From assembly GCA_018065085.1 (NCBI GenBank), contig JAGHUA010000013.1, positions 1 through 64,000 of the forward strand: 64,000 bases of DNA, given 5' to 3'. Position numbers and translations under genes: made by a program. Position 1 is the stretch's first letter, and each line of letters opens with the position of its first letter. The notes beneath the pieces were generated by a model. The model worked only from the letters and a program-made list of their open reading frames with translations. It was not told the origin of the DNA and did no database searches. The stretch is from Candidatus Liminaster caballi. Lineage in GTDB: Bacteria; Bacteroidota; Bacteroidia; Bacteroidales; UBA3663. Below, one piece after another: positions 53,001 through 60,791 of this stretch.

Positions 53001-53806
53001 AGGCAGCCATCATCCGCGAGAAGGGCGTCAACTCTGAGCGTGAGATGGCCTACTCAATGTATCTGGCAGGCTTCGACGTCAAGGATGTGCACATCACCGA
53101 CCTCATCTCTGGTCGCGAGGATCTGAGCGGCGTGAACCTCATCGTGTTCTGCGGTGGCTTCTCTAACTCCGACGTTCTCGGTTCGGCCAAGGGCTGGGCT
53201 GCAGGCTTCCTCTACAATGAGAAGGCTCGCAAGGCCCTCCAGGACTTCTACTCTCGTCCTGACACCATGTCGCTCGGTATCTGCAACGGCTGTCAGCTCA
53301 TGATCGAGCTTGGCCTCGTAGGTTCAAACCTCGACGAACAGCTTGCTGCCGGCAGCCTCGACATACTCAAGGCTGCACAGAATCCTAACCGCGTACACAT
53401 GCTCCACAACGACAGCCATAAGTTCGAGTCGAACTTCGTCAACGTGCGCATTCCTAAAAACAACAGCATCATGATGGGCTCGCTCAGCGGCAGCCGCATC
53501 GGCATCTGGGCTGCTCACGGCGAGGGCAAGTTCGGTCTGCCAGAAGGCAAGACCATCGAGGACTACAACGTCGTTGCCAAGTACGGATACAACGCATACC
53601 CAGCCAATCCTAACGGTTCGCCAGAGGGTCTGGCAGGCATCTGTTCTGCCGACGGCCGTCACCTCGCAATGATGCCACACCCAGAGCGCGCTATGTTCCC
53701 ATGGCAGTGCGGCTACTATCCTCACGACCACCAGCAGGACGATGTTACCCCATGGATTGAGATTTTCGTAAACGCACGCAAGTGGGTTGAACAGAACAAG
53801 AAGTAA
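50009..53806 (+). CDS. purL: Phosphoribosylformylglycinamidine synthase, large single-chain type
   Basis: A 1265-residue enzyme of purine synthesis, turning FGAR, glutamine and ATP into FGAM. An N-terminal PurS-like part, two AIRS-type ATP-binding halves ([67 protein letters not shown]) and a C-terminal glutamine amidotransferase are visible. In the last, the nucleophile Cys is in [14 protein letters not shown] and the His-Glu pair is in [12 protein letters not shown]. Near residue 355-365 a stretch [13 protein letters not shown] is coded by an 8-bp repeat array and looks like an insertion into an exposed loop before the GYDKVIML-like strand. Confidence 0.97.
   Translation: [1265 protein letters not shown]
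51069..51106 (+). repeat. Octad array inside purL
   Basis: AACC falls at 51071, 51079, 51087 and 51095, exactly 8 bp apart, with words TCAAAACC (twice), CCAGAACC and TCAAATAC. It uses the same word family as the intergenic array at 49056-49131. It codes for Gln-Asn-Leu-Lys repeats and keeps the frame. Confidence 0.75.
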
Positions 53807-53812
53807 TCGCTC

Positions 53813-54118
53813 ATGGTTAAGCATATCATCCTCTGGAAACTTCGCGAAGACCTCAGCGAGACAGAGAAGCAACAGGTCAAACTGGGCATCAAGCAGGGCC
53901 TTGAGTCTCTCATTGGCAAAGTGCCCGGACTGATTGACATCAAGGTCAATGTGGATGGCAGGCTCGACTCATCAAACGCCGACGTAATGCTCGACAGCAC
54001 CCTGGAAAGTCCAGAGGCGCTGCGAGGTTACGCCGTACATCCAGAACATGTGGCGGTGGCCGACTCGAAGGTTCGTCCTTACACCAGCCTCCGCACATGT
54101 CTAGATTTCGAGATTTAA
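53813..54118 (+). CDS. Dabb-family stress-responsive alpha/beta-barrel protein
   Basis: A 101-residue small protein of the Dabb (dimeric alpha/beta barrel) family: MVKHIILWKLREDLS at the N-terminus, LIGKVPGLIDIKVNVD, DVMLDSTLESPEALRGYAVHPEHVAVAD. The function of these ferredoxin-like dimers in bacteria is mostly unknown; relatives include polyketide cyclases and stress proteins. It starts only 6 bp after the purL stop and should be translated from the same mRNA. Confidence 0.9.
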   Translation: MVKHIILWKLREDLSETEKQQVKLGIKQGLESLIGKVPGLIDIKVNVDGRLDSSNADVMLDSTLESPEALRGYAVHPEHVAVADSKVRPYTSLRTCLDFEI

Positions 54119-54154
54119 CTGTACGAGGCTGGCTAACCGCGCTCCCCACCACTG

Positions 54155-54994
54155 ATGATTGACCGCTGCTATCTGGAGATTACCAACGTCTGCAACCTTG
54201 ATTGCATATTCTGTCCAAAGACTAAGAGGCAGAAGCGACTGATGTCGCCCGATGAATTTGAGGCTATCACAGACCGCATTCAAGGACAGGTCAGGTTCCT
54301 ATATTTCCACCTGATGGGCGAACCGATGCTACATCCCCATCTCGACGACTTCATTCGCTCAGCACGCGACAAAGGGTTCATCCCCGTACTGACCACCAAC
54401 GGCACTCTCATCAGTAAGGGACTAAAAAATCTGCCTCATAAGATACAAATCTCTCTACACTCTCACGAAGGTAATCAGACGGGCAACAGCCTGTCTGATT
54501 ACCTTCGTTGCATCATGACGTTTGCTGTCGATGCTGCGGCGCATGGCACAATCGTCGTATTGCGTCTTTGGAACCAAGGCGGCTACGATAGGCAGAACGA
54601 CGAGATTCTCAATATTCTTTCCGACTTCGTACCAAGCGAGTCATGGATCCAGCGATATGACGGATGGAAACTTGCAGACCACCTCTACCTCGAATACGAC
54701 CAGATGTTCGAATGGCCAGACGAGGCTCATGCCCTCACAGGTGAAGACGAGGTGTTCTGCTATGCCCTGCGCAATCAGATTGGCATCCTTGCCGACGGTA
54801 CTGTGGTGCCTTGCTGCCTCGACCATGACGGCAGCATTCCGCTCGGCAATATTTTCTCACAGACACTTGACGGGATTCTGTCAGGACAAATGGCACGGCA
54901 GCTCTATGACGGTTTTTCTCGCCATACCGCAGTCGCCCCGCTTTGCCAGCGATGCGACTATGCTGCCGTAACGAAACGCTTCAGGAAGAAATAA
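54155..54994 (+). CDS. Radical SAM protein with SPASM-like C-terminal cluster motif
   Basis: A 279-residue radical S-adenosylmethionine protein. The [4Fe-4S] motif is CNLDCIFC near residue 12, HLMGEPMLHPHLDDFI and VLTTNGTLIS form the next barrel strands, and the C-terminus has Cys residues (CYALRNQIGILADGTVVPCCLDHDG ... LCQRCDY) like SPASM domains, which bind extra clusters. SPASM proteins often modify peptides; no precursor peptide is visible here. It starts 36 bp after the Dabb gene. A 19-bp-stem hairpin lies within the coding sequence (54466-54507). Its cellular role is unknown. Confidence 0.88.
   Translation: MIDRCYLEITNVCNLDCIFCPKTKRQKRLMSPDEFEAITDRIQGQVRFLYFHLMGEPMLHPHLDDFIRSARDKGFIPVLTTNGTLISKGLKNLPHKIQISLHSHEGNQTGNSLSDYLRCIMTFAVDAAAHGTIVVLRLWNQGGYDRQNDEILNILSDFVPSESWIQRYDGWKLADHLYLEYDQMFEWPDEAHALTGEDEVFCYALRNQIGILADGTVVPCCLDHDGSIPLGNIFSQTLDGILSGQMARQLYDGFSRHTAVAPLCQRCDYAAVTKRFRKK
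54466..54507 (+). other. 19-bp hairpin inside the radical SAM gene
   Basis: Arms 54466-54484 and 54489-54507 pair over 19 bp with a single wobble and the loop AACA. It codes for HEGNQTGNSLSDYLR. Such a stem is rarely found by chance in a reading frame. It resembles a terminator stem but has no T-run. Confidence 0.8.
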
Positions 54995-55129
54995 AGCGAA
55001 GTGTGAAGCGAGATTATGGAATTTTCAGGAAATTTTGAGTTATTTGGTGGAATAAGGCTCAAAAAATATGTTGTATAACATAAGATTTGGGAAAACACAC
55101 ATCGTGCAACCGATTTTCTTATTTATTTA

Positions 55130-55344
55130 TTTGGAAGGTTTGTAAAAAAAGCCCTATCTTTGCAGTGCCTTAAAAAACATAACCATAGCACAATACCTTA
55201 ATAACGCAACAAAGTTAAAAACCTTAAGTCTAATACCTGAAAACACACAGATAAGAGTTAAACAAAAATCAGCAGTGTCAACTCTTTGCAAACACATGAG
55301 TTGAACAAAAAACAGGCTTGACGTGTTGTCAAAGCCTGTTTTTT
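55130..55344 (+). ncRNA. Orphan promoter-to-terminator unit, candidate small RNA
   Basis: TTTG (55130-55133) and TATCTTTG (55155-55162), 21 bp apart, form a consensus promoter on the plus strand. No reading frame follows. About 145 nt later a strong terminator closes the unit at 55307-55344. The predicted RNA (about 55170-55340) is AT-rich, with a GAGTT/AACTC stem near its 3' end. It does not look like 6S, SRP or tmRNA. The stretch 54995-55129 shows nothing I can name. Confidence 0.5.
55307..55344. terminator. Bidirectional terminator between orphan RNA and cca
   Basis: A-rich left arm 55307-55322 and right arm 55328-55344 around GTGTT, with one bulge, flanked by A-run and T-run. It can stop transcription from both sides. 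The stop codon of the cca gene lies at its right edge. Confidence 0.88.
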
Positions 55345-56617
55345 ATGCTGTAGCTGAAGCACGGCGTCTCTGACGCTTGCGCTGTTCGCGACGCTTGATG
55401 TTACGGCGGTTGTTGCGTGCCCGCTTGATCTGCTCCTGCGACATCTGCTGCTGTGACGGTTTGTCATAGAGCAGCTGATATGGCAACTGGTATTCCGGAG
55501 CAAGACCATGATTGAGCGCCCTAACCATACGGCGAAAATCATCCTTACGGCCTGCCAGAGCGATGATGAAATGAGGAAGCACACGCGGACGTTCCACATA
55601 ACTGCCATTCTCAAAGAACGAACAGAAACGGCGATACATCCTCAGCAAGTTGACTATGGTCGAGATCTTCTCACGGCCGATCTGTGATGCCACAAGTATG
55701 CGGGTAACCATTTCCTGACCGTAGCGGTCGTAGATATCCGACATAAGTACGGTGAGACGCATCACCGCATCGGTGTGTGGATGCTCGCGGCATTGAACAG
55801 CCAGAGCCGTACGTGTATGCTGCCAGATTGTGGTCCTTCCGTCGCCCTTAGCGATTGGTTCACGATCATGGAGGCAATGGTCAAGACCTGGCATCACGTA
55901 AGCAAGCAGACCGCATGACAGCATATCATGTATGCCCTCGCCAAATGTACGAGCCTTTAGAAGTTTGTTCAACTCGTCACGAAGTCGCTTAGGTGCCGAC
56001 ACCCGCATCTCATCGTTCTGCGCCAGGATGGCATCCCATGCAGACTGGTCGATGCGGAATCCCTTCTGATGCTTGAATCTTATGCCTCGCAGCATACGCA
56101 CCGGATCCTGACGGAATATCATGTTAGGCTCAGAAGGCGTACGCAACAGTCCGTTGCGCAGATCCTCCACGCCATGTCCTGTAGGATCGAGTACCTCGCC
56201 TGTCGATAGATTCTTGTAAAGGGCGTTGCAAGTATAGTCACGTCGTGTGGCATCTTCTTCGAGCGAACAGAAACGGGTCTCAAGCAGGGTTACACCATCT
56301 TCGGCATAGGCTTCGACATGAGGTTCGACACACTCCACGAGAGTGAGACTGCCATCGATGATGACGTCCATGGCAGTAGTGCCGTATCGCTGATAATAGA
56401 AAGGACCCTTGCACGTTTCCGGGTACTCGGCGCACATGTGCTCTACAAAAGCCTTCTGTCCGTTTGGCATATCGACAAGCAGGTCAAGGTCGGTGTAGCG
56501 TTCGCCAAGAAGTTCGTCCCTCACACAGCCTCCGACAAGATAGATCCTGCCGTAGAACGGTGAGTCAGGCGTGATTTTGTCACTTATAAAACGAAGGGTT
56601 TTCTCGAATTTGTTCAT
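55343..56617 (-). CDS. cca: CCA-adding tRNA nucleotidyltransferase/poly(A) polymerase-type, with HD domain
   Basis: A 424-residue class II nucleotidyltransferase that adds or repairs the CCA end of tRNA. The catalytic motif is LVGGCVRDELLGERYTDLDLLV (Gly-Gly and the Asp-x-Asp pair), followed by TRRDYTCNALYKNL and RMLRGIRFKHQKGF. The HD-like part (QHTRTALAVQCREHPHTDAVMRLTVLMSDIYDRYG) has lost the exact HD doublets. The last about 30 residues are strongly basic (IKRARNNRRNIKRREQRKRQRRRASATA), like an RNA-binding tail. ATG at 56617 is the start; the upstream extension crosses the promoter. Confidence 0.9.
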   Translation of the reverse strand: MNKFEKTLRFISDKITPDSPFYGRIYLVGGCVRDELLGERYTDLDLLVDMPNGQKAFVEHMCAEYPETCKGPFYYQRYGTTAMDVIIDGSLTLVECVEPHVEAYAEDGVTLLETRFCSLEEDATRRDYTCNALYKNLSTGEVLDPTGHGVEDLRNGLLRTPSEPNMIFRQDPVRMLRGIRFKHQKGFRIDQSAWDAILAQNDEMRVSAPKRLRDELNKLLKARTFGEGIHDMLSCGLLAYVMPGLDHCLHDREPIAKGDGRTTIWQHTRTALAVQCREHPHTDAVMRLTVLMSDIYDRYGQEMVTRILVASQIGREKISTIVNLLRMYRRFCSFFENGSYVERPRVLPHFIIALAGRKDDFRRMVRALNHGLAPEYQLPYQLLYDKPSQQQMSQEQIKRARNNRRNIKRREQRKRQRRRASATA

Positions 56618-56636
56618 CTGTTTTATTTTGCGGGCG

Positions 56637-56644
56637 CAAAGGTA
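56637..56644 (-). promoter_or_regulatory. -7 element of cca
   Basis: TACCTTTG on the minus strand, 20 bp before the start codon at 56617. This gives a very short leader. Confidence 0.65.
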
Positions 56645-56674
56645 ATAATTTTTTTGCAAAAAAACAAATAAAAC

Positions 56675-56705
56675 TTGCAAATTCTATTTTTTCTTCATAT
56701 CTTTG
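56675..56705 (+). promoter_or_regulatory. Promoter of dnaE
   Basis: TTG (56675-56677), 20-bp spacer, TATCTTTG (56698-56705). The leader is about 48 nt. Confidence 0.75.
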
Positions 56706-56760
56706 CGGCATCATTCAAATTTAATACTCATCAAACCTTTCATATTTATATATACACTAT

Positions 56761-59700
56761 ATGCAACCTTTTGCACACCTGCATGTACACACCGAATATT
56801 CGCTGCTCGACGGGCAGTGCAAGATCGGACGTCTGTTCAAGAAAGCGGCAGACGACGGAATGCCAGGCTTTGCCATCACTGACCACGGCAATATGTATGG
56901 CATCAAAGAGTTCTTTGACATCGCAGGCAAGGAGAACAAAAACCGCGAGAAAGAGGGACTGCCGCGAGTAAAGCCGGTCTTCGGTTGCGAGGTATATGTG
57001 GCCCATCGTTCGCTCGACAAGAAAGAGGGAAAGGCAGATATGAGAGGATGGCACCTTATCCTTCTTGCCAAGAATAAGAACGGCTACCAGAATCTGATTA
57101 AGGCTGTGTCAATAGGATGGGTCGAGGGCCTGTATGGAGCCCCGCGCATCGACCATGCCGTGCTCGAGAAATATCATGAAGATCTGATCTGCTGTTCGGC
57201 ATGTCTCGGCAGCGAGGTGGCCAAGAAATTCGAGTCGGGCGATCTGCAATCTGCCGAAGATGCAATCCTTTGGCACAAGGAACTTTTCGGCGATGATTAC
57301 TACCTCGAGCTCCAGCGCCACAAGACACGCGATCCGCTCTACAATCCAGAGTGCTACGAGAAACAGAAACCCTACAACGAGTTCCTCATCGAGATGTCGA
57401 AAAAGCATGGCATAAAGCTAATCTGTACGAATGACGTGCATTTCGTAGACGAAGAGAACGGCGAGGCCCATGACCACCTTATCTGCATGAATACGGGCAA
57501 GGATCTTGACGACCCGACACGTATGCGCTACACCAAGGAGGAATGGTTCAAGACCACTGCCGAGATGAATGAACTCTTTGCCGATGTTCCTGAGGCTCTT
57601 GCCAATACGGTCGAAATCATAGACAAATGCGTGGAATATGACATTGAGAACGGTCCTATCATGCCGAACTTCGAGATTCCTGCCGAGTTCGGACGTGAAG
57701 AGGATTATCGCAAGCGATACACAGAGGAGATGCTCTTCGAAGAGATGACACGCGATGAGAACGGCAATGTCTTTCTTTCAGAAGAAGACGCCCGCAAGAA
57801 ATTCAAGAAACTGGGCAATGGCGATTTGAACAAGGTTGTGCGCATCAAGTTCGAGGCAGACTATCTCAAGCATCTGACCCTTCAAGGCGCACGCGACAAT
57901 CATTATTTAACAAAGGACTATGGTTACGAAGGCGACCCGATGGCTCAGCCAATGACCGACGACGAGATCATTGCTGCTCTCGCGCCAAATGTATGGGACC
58001 GAATCAAGTTCGAGCTCCACATCATGAAGACGATGGGTTTCCCTGGCTACTTCCTCATCGTGTCAGATTTCATCCGTGCCTGTCGCGAAGAACTTGGTGT
58101 TAGCGTTGGTCCAGGACGTGGTTCGGCTGCAGGCTCAGCCGTAGCATACTGTCTCGGCATCACAAAGATCGACCCTATCAAGTACGACCTGCTGTTCGAA
58201 CGTTTCCTAAACCCAGACCGTATCTCTCTCCCTGATATCGATACTGATTTCGACGATGATGGACGCTCAAAGGTAATCGAATGGGTACAGCAAAAATACG
58301 GCGCCGACCGCGTGTCGCATATCATCACCTATGGCACAATGGCCACAAAGATGGTACTCAAGGATATGGCCCGCGTTGAGAAGGTGCCGATCCCAGAGGC
58401 AAACCGCCTGGCAGGCCTCGTACCGGACCGTATGCCAGAGGAAAACGGAAAGGCTCTCAAGTGTAACTTAAAAAACTGTATCAAGGTTGTGCCAGAACTG
58501 CGTGACGCATGCGAGAGCGAGGATCCTGCCATCCGCAATGTGATGCGCCTCGGCCAGATGCTCGAAGGTAACGTGCGCGGTACAGGTGTCCATGCCTGCG
58601 GTATGATCATCGGTCGCGACCCAATCGACACGGTGGTTCCAGTCTCTGTGGTCGATGACCATGGCACCAAACTGCTCGTGACCCAATATGACGGTCACGT
58701 CATCGAGTCAACGGGACTTATCAAGATGGACTTCCTCGGTCTGAAGACCCTTGGTATCATCAACGAGGCTTTGGACAACATACGTGAAACCTGTGGAGTG
58801 GAGATTGACATCGACCACATCCCCATCGACGATAAAAAGACATACGACCTATTTGCCTCGGGCAAGACCATAGGCACGTTCCAGTTCGAGAGTCCTGGCA
58901 TGCAGAAATACCTCAAAGAATTGCATCCAGACTGTATTGGAGACATTGTGGCCATGAATGCTCTCTATCGTCCTGGGCCTATGGACTACATTCCTGCGTT
59001 CATCGCCCGCAAGAACGGACGCGAACCTATAACCTATGACCTCGAGGCTTGTGAGGAATATCTGAAGGACACCTATGGCATTACAGTATATCAAGAACAG
59101 GTGATGCTCCTCTCGCGCAAGCTAGCAGACTTCACACGAGGCGAGTCGGATGCCCTGCGTAAGGCCATGGGCAAAAAAAAGAAGGACATCGTCGATGCCA
59201 TGAAGCCAAAGTTTATCGAGGGTGGCAAAAAGAACGGACACGACCCGAAGATTCTCGAAAAGATTTGGGCCGACTGGGAAAAGTTTGCATCATACGCCTT
59301 CAACAAGAGTCATGCTGTGTGCTATGCCTGGGTTGCCTACCAGACTGCCTATCTCAAAGCACATTACCCAGCCGAATATATGGCTGCCGTTCTGTCGCGT
59401 TCGCTCAACGATATCAACGAACTGGCTAAGCAGATGAACGAATGCCGCAACATGGATCTGACGGTCAAGGGGCCTGATGTCAACATGTCACGCCAGCGTT
59501 ATTCGGTCGATACAGAAGGTGCTGTACGCTATGGTCTGGCCGGTATCAAGAGCGTAGGCGAAGGTGCTGCCGATGCCATTGTTAACGAACGTAAGGCCAA
59601 CGGCCCGTATAAGGACATCTTTGACTTTATCGAACGAGTGGAACTCGGCGCTGTAAACCGCAAATGCGTCGAAGCCCTTGTCTATAGTGGCGCGTTCGAC

Positions 59701-60744
59701 GGTCTTGGTTACAAACGAGAGCAGTACCTCGGCAAAGTTAATGCCACAGATACGTTTCTCGATGTCCTGGTGCGCTACGGACAGAAATACCGAGCCGAAA
59801 AGCAGAGCAACGAGGCTTCGCTGTTCGATGACCTCGAAGATGCTGCCATCGCCATTGCCCATCCTGCCGTTCCAGAGGGCGAACCGATGAGCACACTCCA
59901 ACGACTCAACCTTGAGAAGGAATATGTCGGTATGTATCTCTCGGGGCATCCGCTCGATGACTATAAGTTCCAGCTCAAGTATGCCTGCAACACCACTATG
60001 GCAGAACTTGACTCGATACCAAACCCACGCAGTCGCGACGAGTATGGCACCATTCTCCAGGGGCTCACCAAAGAGAAGTCTGAGGAATATGCACGCATCA
60101 TGAATAAGGAGATTGTTTGCGGCGGCCTGGTCACTGGATGGCGTGAGGCTCTGAGCAAAAAAACAAATTCTCCATACGGCATCCTAACACTCGAAGACTA
60201 TTCGGGCAAGCATGAGTTTGCCTTCTTCGGACAGGCCTACCCTCAGTGGCGAGGCTATGGATGCGAAGGCATGTACCTTTTGATTCGAGCCAAATTCCAG
60301 CCAAAGAAGTTCCTACGCACACCGCCGCAGTCTTTCCTTGACTACGAACTCAACATCGGCAGCATCTCACAGCTCAATGACGTTTCCGACCAGCTTATTG
60401 AGAACTTCACGGTTGTCATTGACAGCATGAAGCTCAACGACCAAGCAGTGCGCATGCTTCAGAGCGAGCTTATCTCGTCAAAACCGACAGAAGATAGCGA
60501 CAAAAGACCACCATCATCACTGCTATTCTTTGAGGTTCAGGACGCAATACGCAACTTCAACGTACGTCTATTCTCGCGCAAGCACAAGATTCGCATCAGT
60601 ACAGAACTGGTTGATTACGTACGCAGCCTTGACGGTGTCGAGTGTAAGATCAACAACCGTCTCGTGGTTACAGAAGAAGCTGTAGAACAGACTCAAGATG
60701 TCGAAGCTGAGTTCGAAGACGATATACCGCCGATTGACGACTGA
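56761..60744 (+). CDS. dnaE: DNA polymerase III alpha subunit
   Basis: A 1327-residue replicative polymerase of the DnaE type. The N-terminal PHP domain reads HLHVHTEYSLLDG and ITDHGNMYG. The polymerase core holds SVGPGRGSAAGSAVAYCLGIT and the catalytic aspartates in LPDIDTDFDDDGR. RPGPMDYIPAFIARKNGREPI, the YQEQVMLLSRKLADFTRGESDALRKAMGKKK fingers region and YAFNKSHAVCYAW follow. HhH (GLAGIKSVGEGAADAI) and OB (CGGLVTGWREALSKKTNSPYGILTLEDYSG) domains end it. It is longer than E. coli DnaE (1160) because of inserts around residues 270-400, typical of Bacteroidetes. Confidence 0.97.
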   Translation: MQPFAHLHVHTEYSLLDGQCKIGRLFKKAADDGMPGFAITDHGNMYGIKEFFDIAGKENKNREKEGLPRVKPVFGCEVYVAHRSLDKKEGKADMRGWHLILLAKNKNGYQNLIKAVSIGWVEGLYGAPRIDHAVLEKYHEDLICCSACLGSEVAKKFESGDLQSAEDAILWHKELFGDDYYLELQRHKTRDPLYNPECYEKQKPYNEFLIEMSKKHGIKLICTNDVHFVDEENGEAHDHLICMNTGKDLDDPTRMRYTKEEWFKTTAEMNELFADVPEALANTVEIIDKCVEYDIENGPIMPNFEIPAEFGREEDYRKRYTEEMLFEEMTRDENGNVFLSEEDARKKFKKLGNGDLNKVVRIKFEADYLKHLTLQGARDNHYLTKDYGYEGDPMAQPMTDDEIIAALAPNVWDRIKFELHIMKTMGFPGYFLIVSDFIRACREELGVSVGPGRGSAAGSAVAYCLGITKIDPIKYDLLFERFLNPDRISLPDIDTDFDDDGRSKVIEWVQQKYGADRVSHIITYGTMATKMVLKDMARVEKVPIPEANRLAGLVPDRMPEENGKALKCNLKNCIKVVPELRDACESEDPAIRNVMRLGQMLEGNVRGTGVHACGMIIGRDPIDTVVPVSVVDDHGTKLLVTQYDGHVIESTGLIKMDFLGLKTLGIINEALDNIRETCGVEIDIDHIPIDDKKTYDLFASGKTIGTFQFESPGMQKYLKELHPDCIGDIVAMNALYRPGPMDYIPAFIARKNGREPITYDLEACEEYLKDTYGITVYQEQVMLLSRKLADFTRGESDALRKAMGKKKKDIVDAMKPKFIEGGKKNGHDPKILEKIWADWEKFASYAFNKSHAVCYAWVAYQTAYLKAHYPAEYMAAVLSRSLNDINELAKQMNECRNMDLTVKGPDVNMSRQRYSVDTEGAVRYGLAGIKSVGEGAADAIVNERKANGPYKDIFDFIERVELGAVNRKCVEALVYSGAFDGLGYKREQYLGKVNATDTFLDVLVRYGQKYRAEKQSNEASLFDDLEDAAIAIAHPAVPEGEPMSTLQRLNLEKEYVGMYLSGHPLDDYKFQLKYACNTTMAELDSIPNPRSRDEYGTILQGLTKEKSEEYARIMNKEIVCGGLVTGWREALSKKTNSPYGILTLEDYSGKHEFAFFGQAYPQWRGYGCEGMYLLIRAKFQPKKFLRTPPQSFLDYELNIGSISQLNDVSDQLIENFTVVIDSMKLNDQAVRMLQSELISSKPTEDSDKRPPSSLLFFEVQDAIRNFNVRLFSRKHKIRISTELVDYVRSLDGVECKINNRLVVTEEAVEQTQDVEAEFEDDIPPIDD

Positions 60745-60745
60745 G

Positions 60746-60791
60746 AAAACCATGACATTAACAGAAAACCATAAACTAATATGAAAACCAT
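60746..60791 (+). repeat. AAAACCAT three times at 19-bp spacing
   Basis: The 8-mer lies at 60746, 60765 and 60784, the last copy inside codons 2-4 of the GH3 gene. It covers the dnaE-GH3 gap, in which no promoter is visible. Confidence 0.6.

Noticed and set aside
55163-55344. 6S RNA, SRP RNA or tmRNA for the orphan transcript
   Set aside because: No long GC-rich rod, no SRP loop and no tRNA-like ends can be seen.
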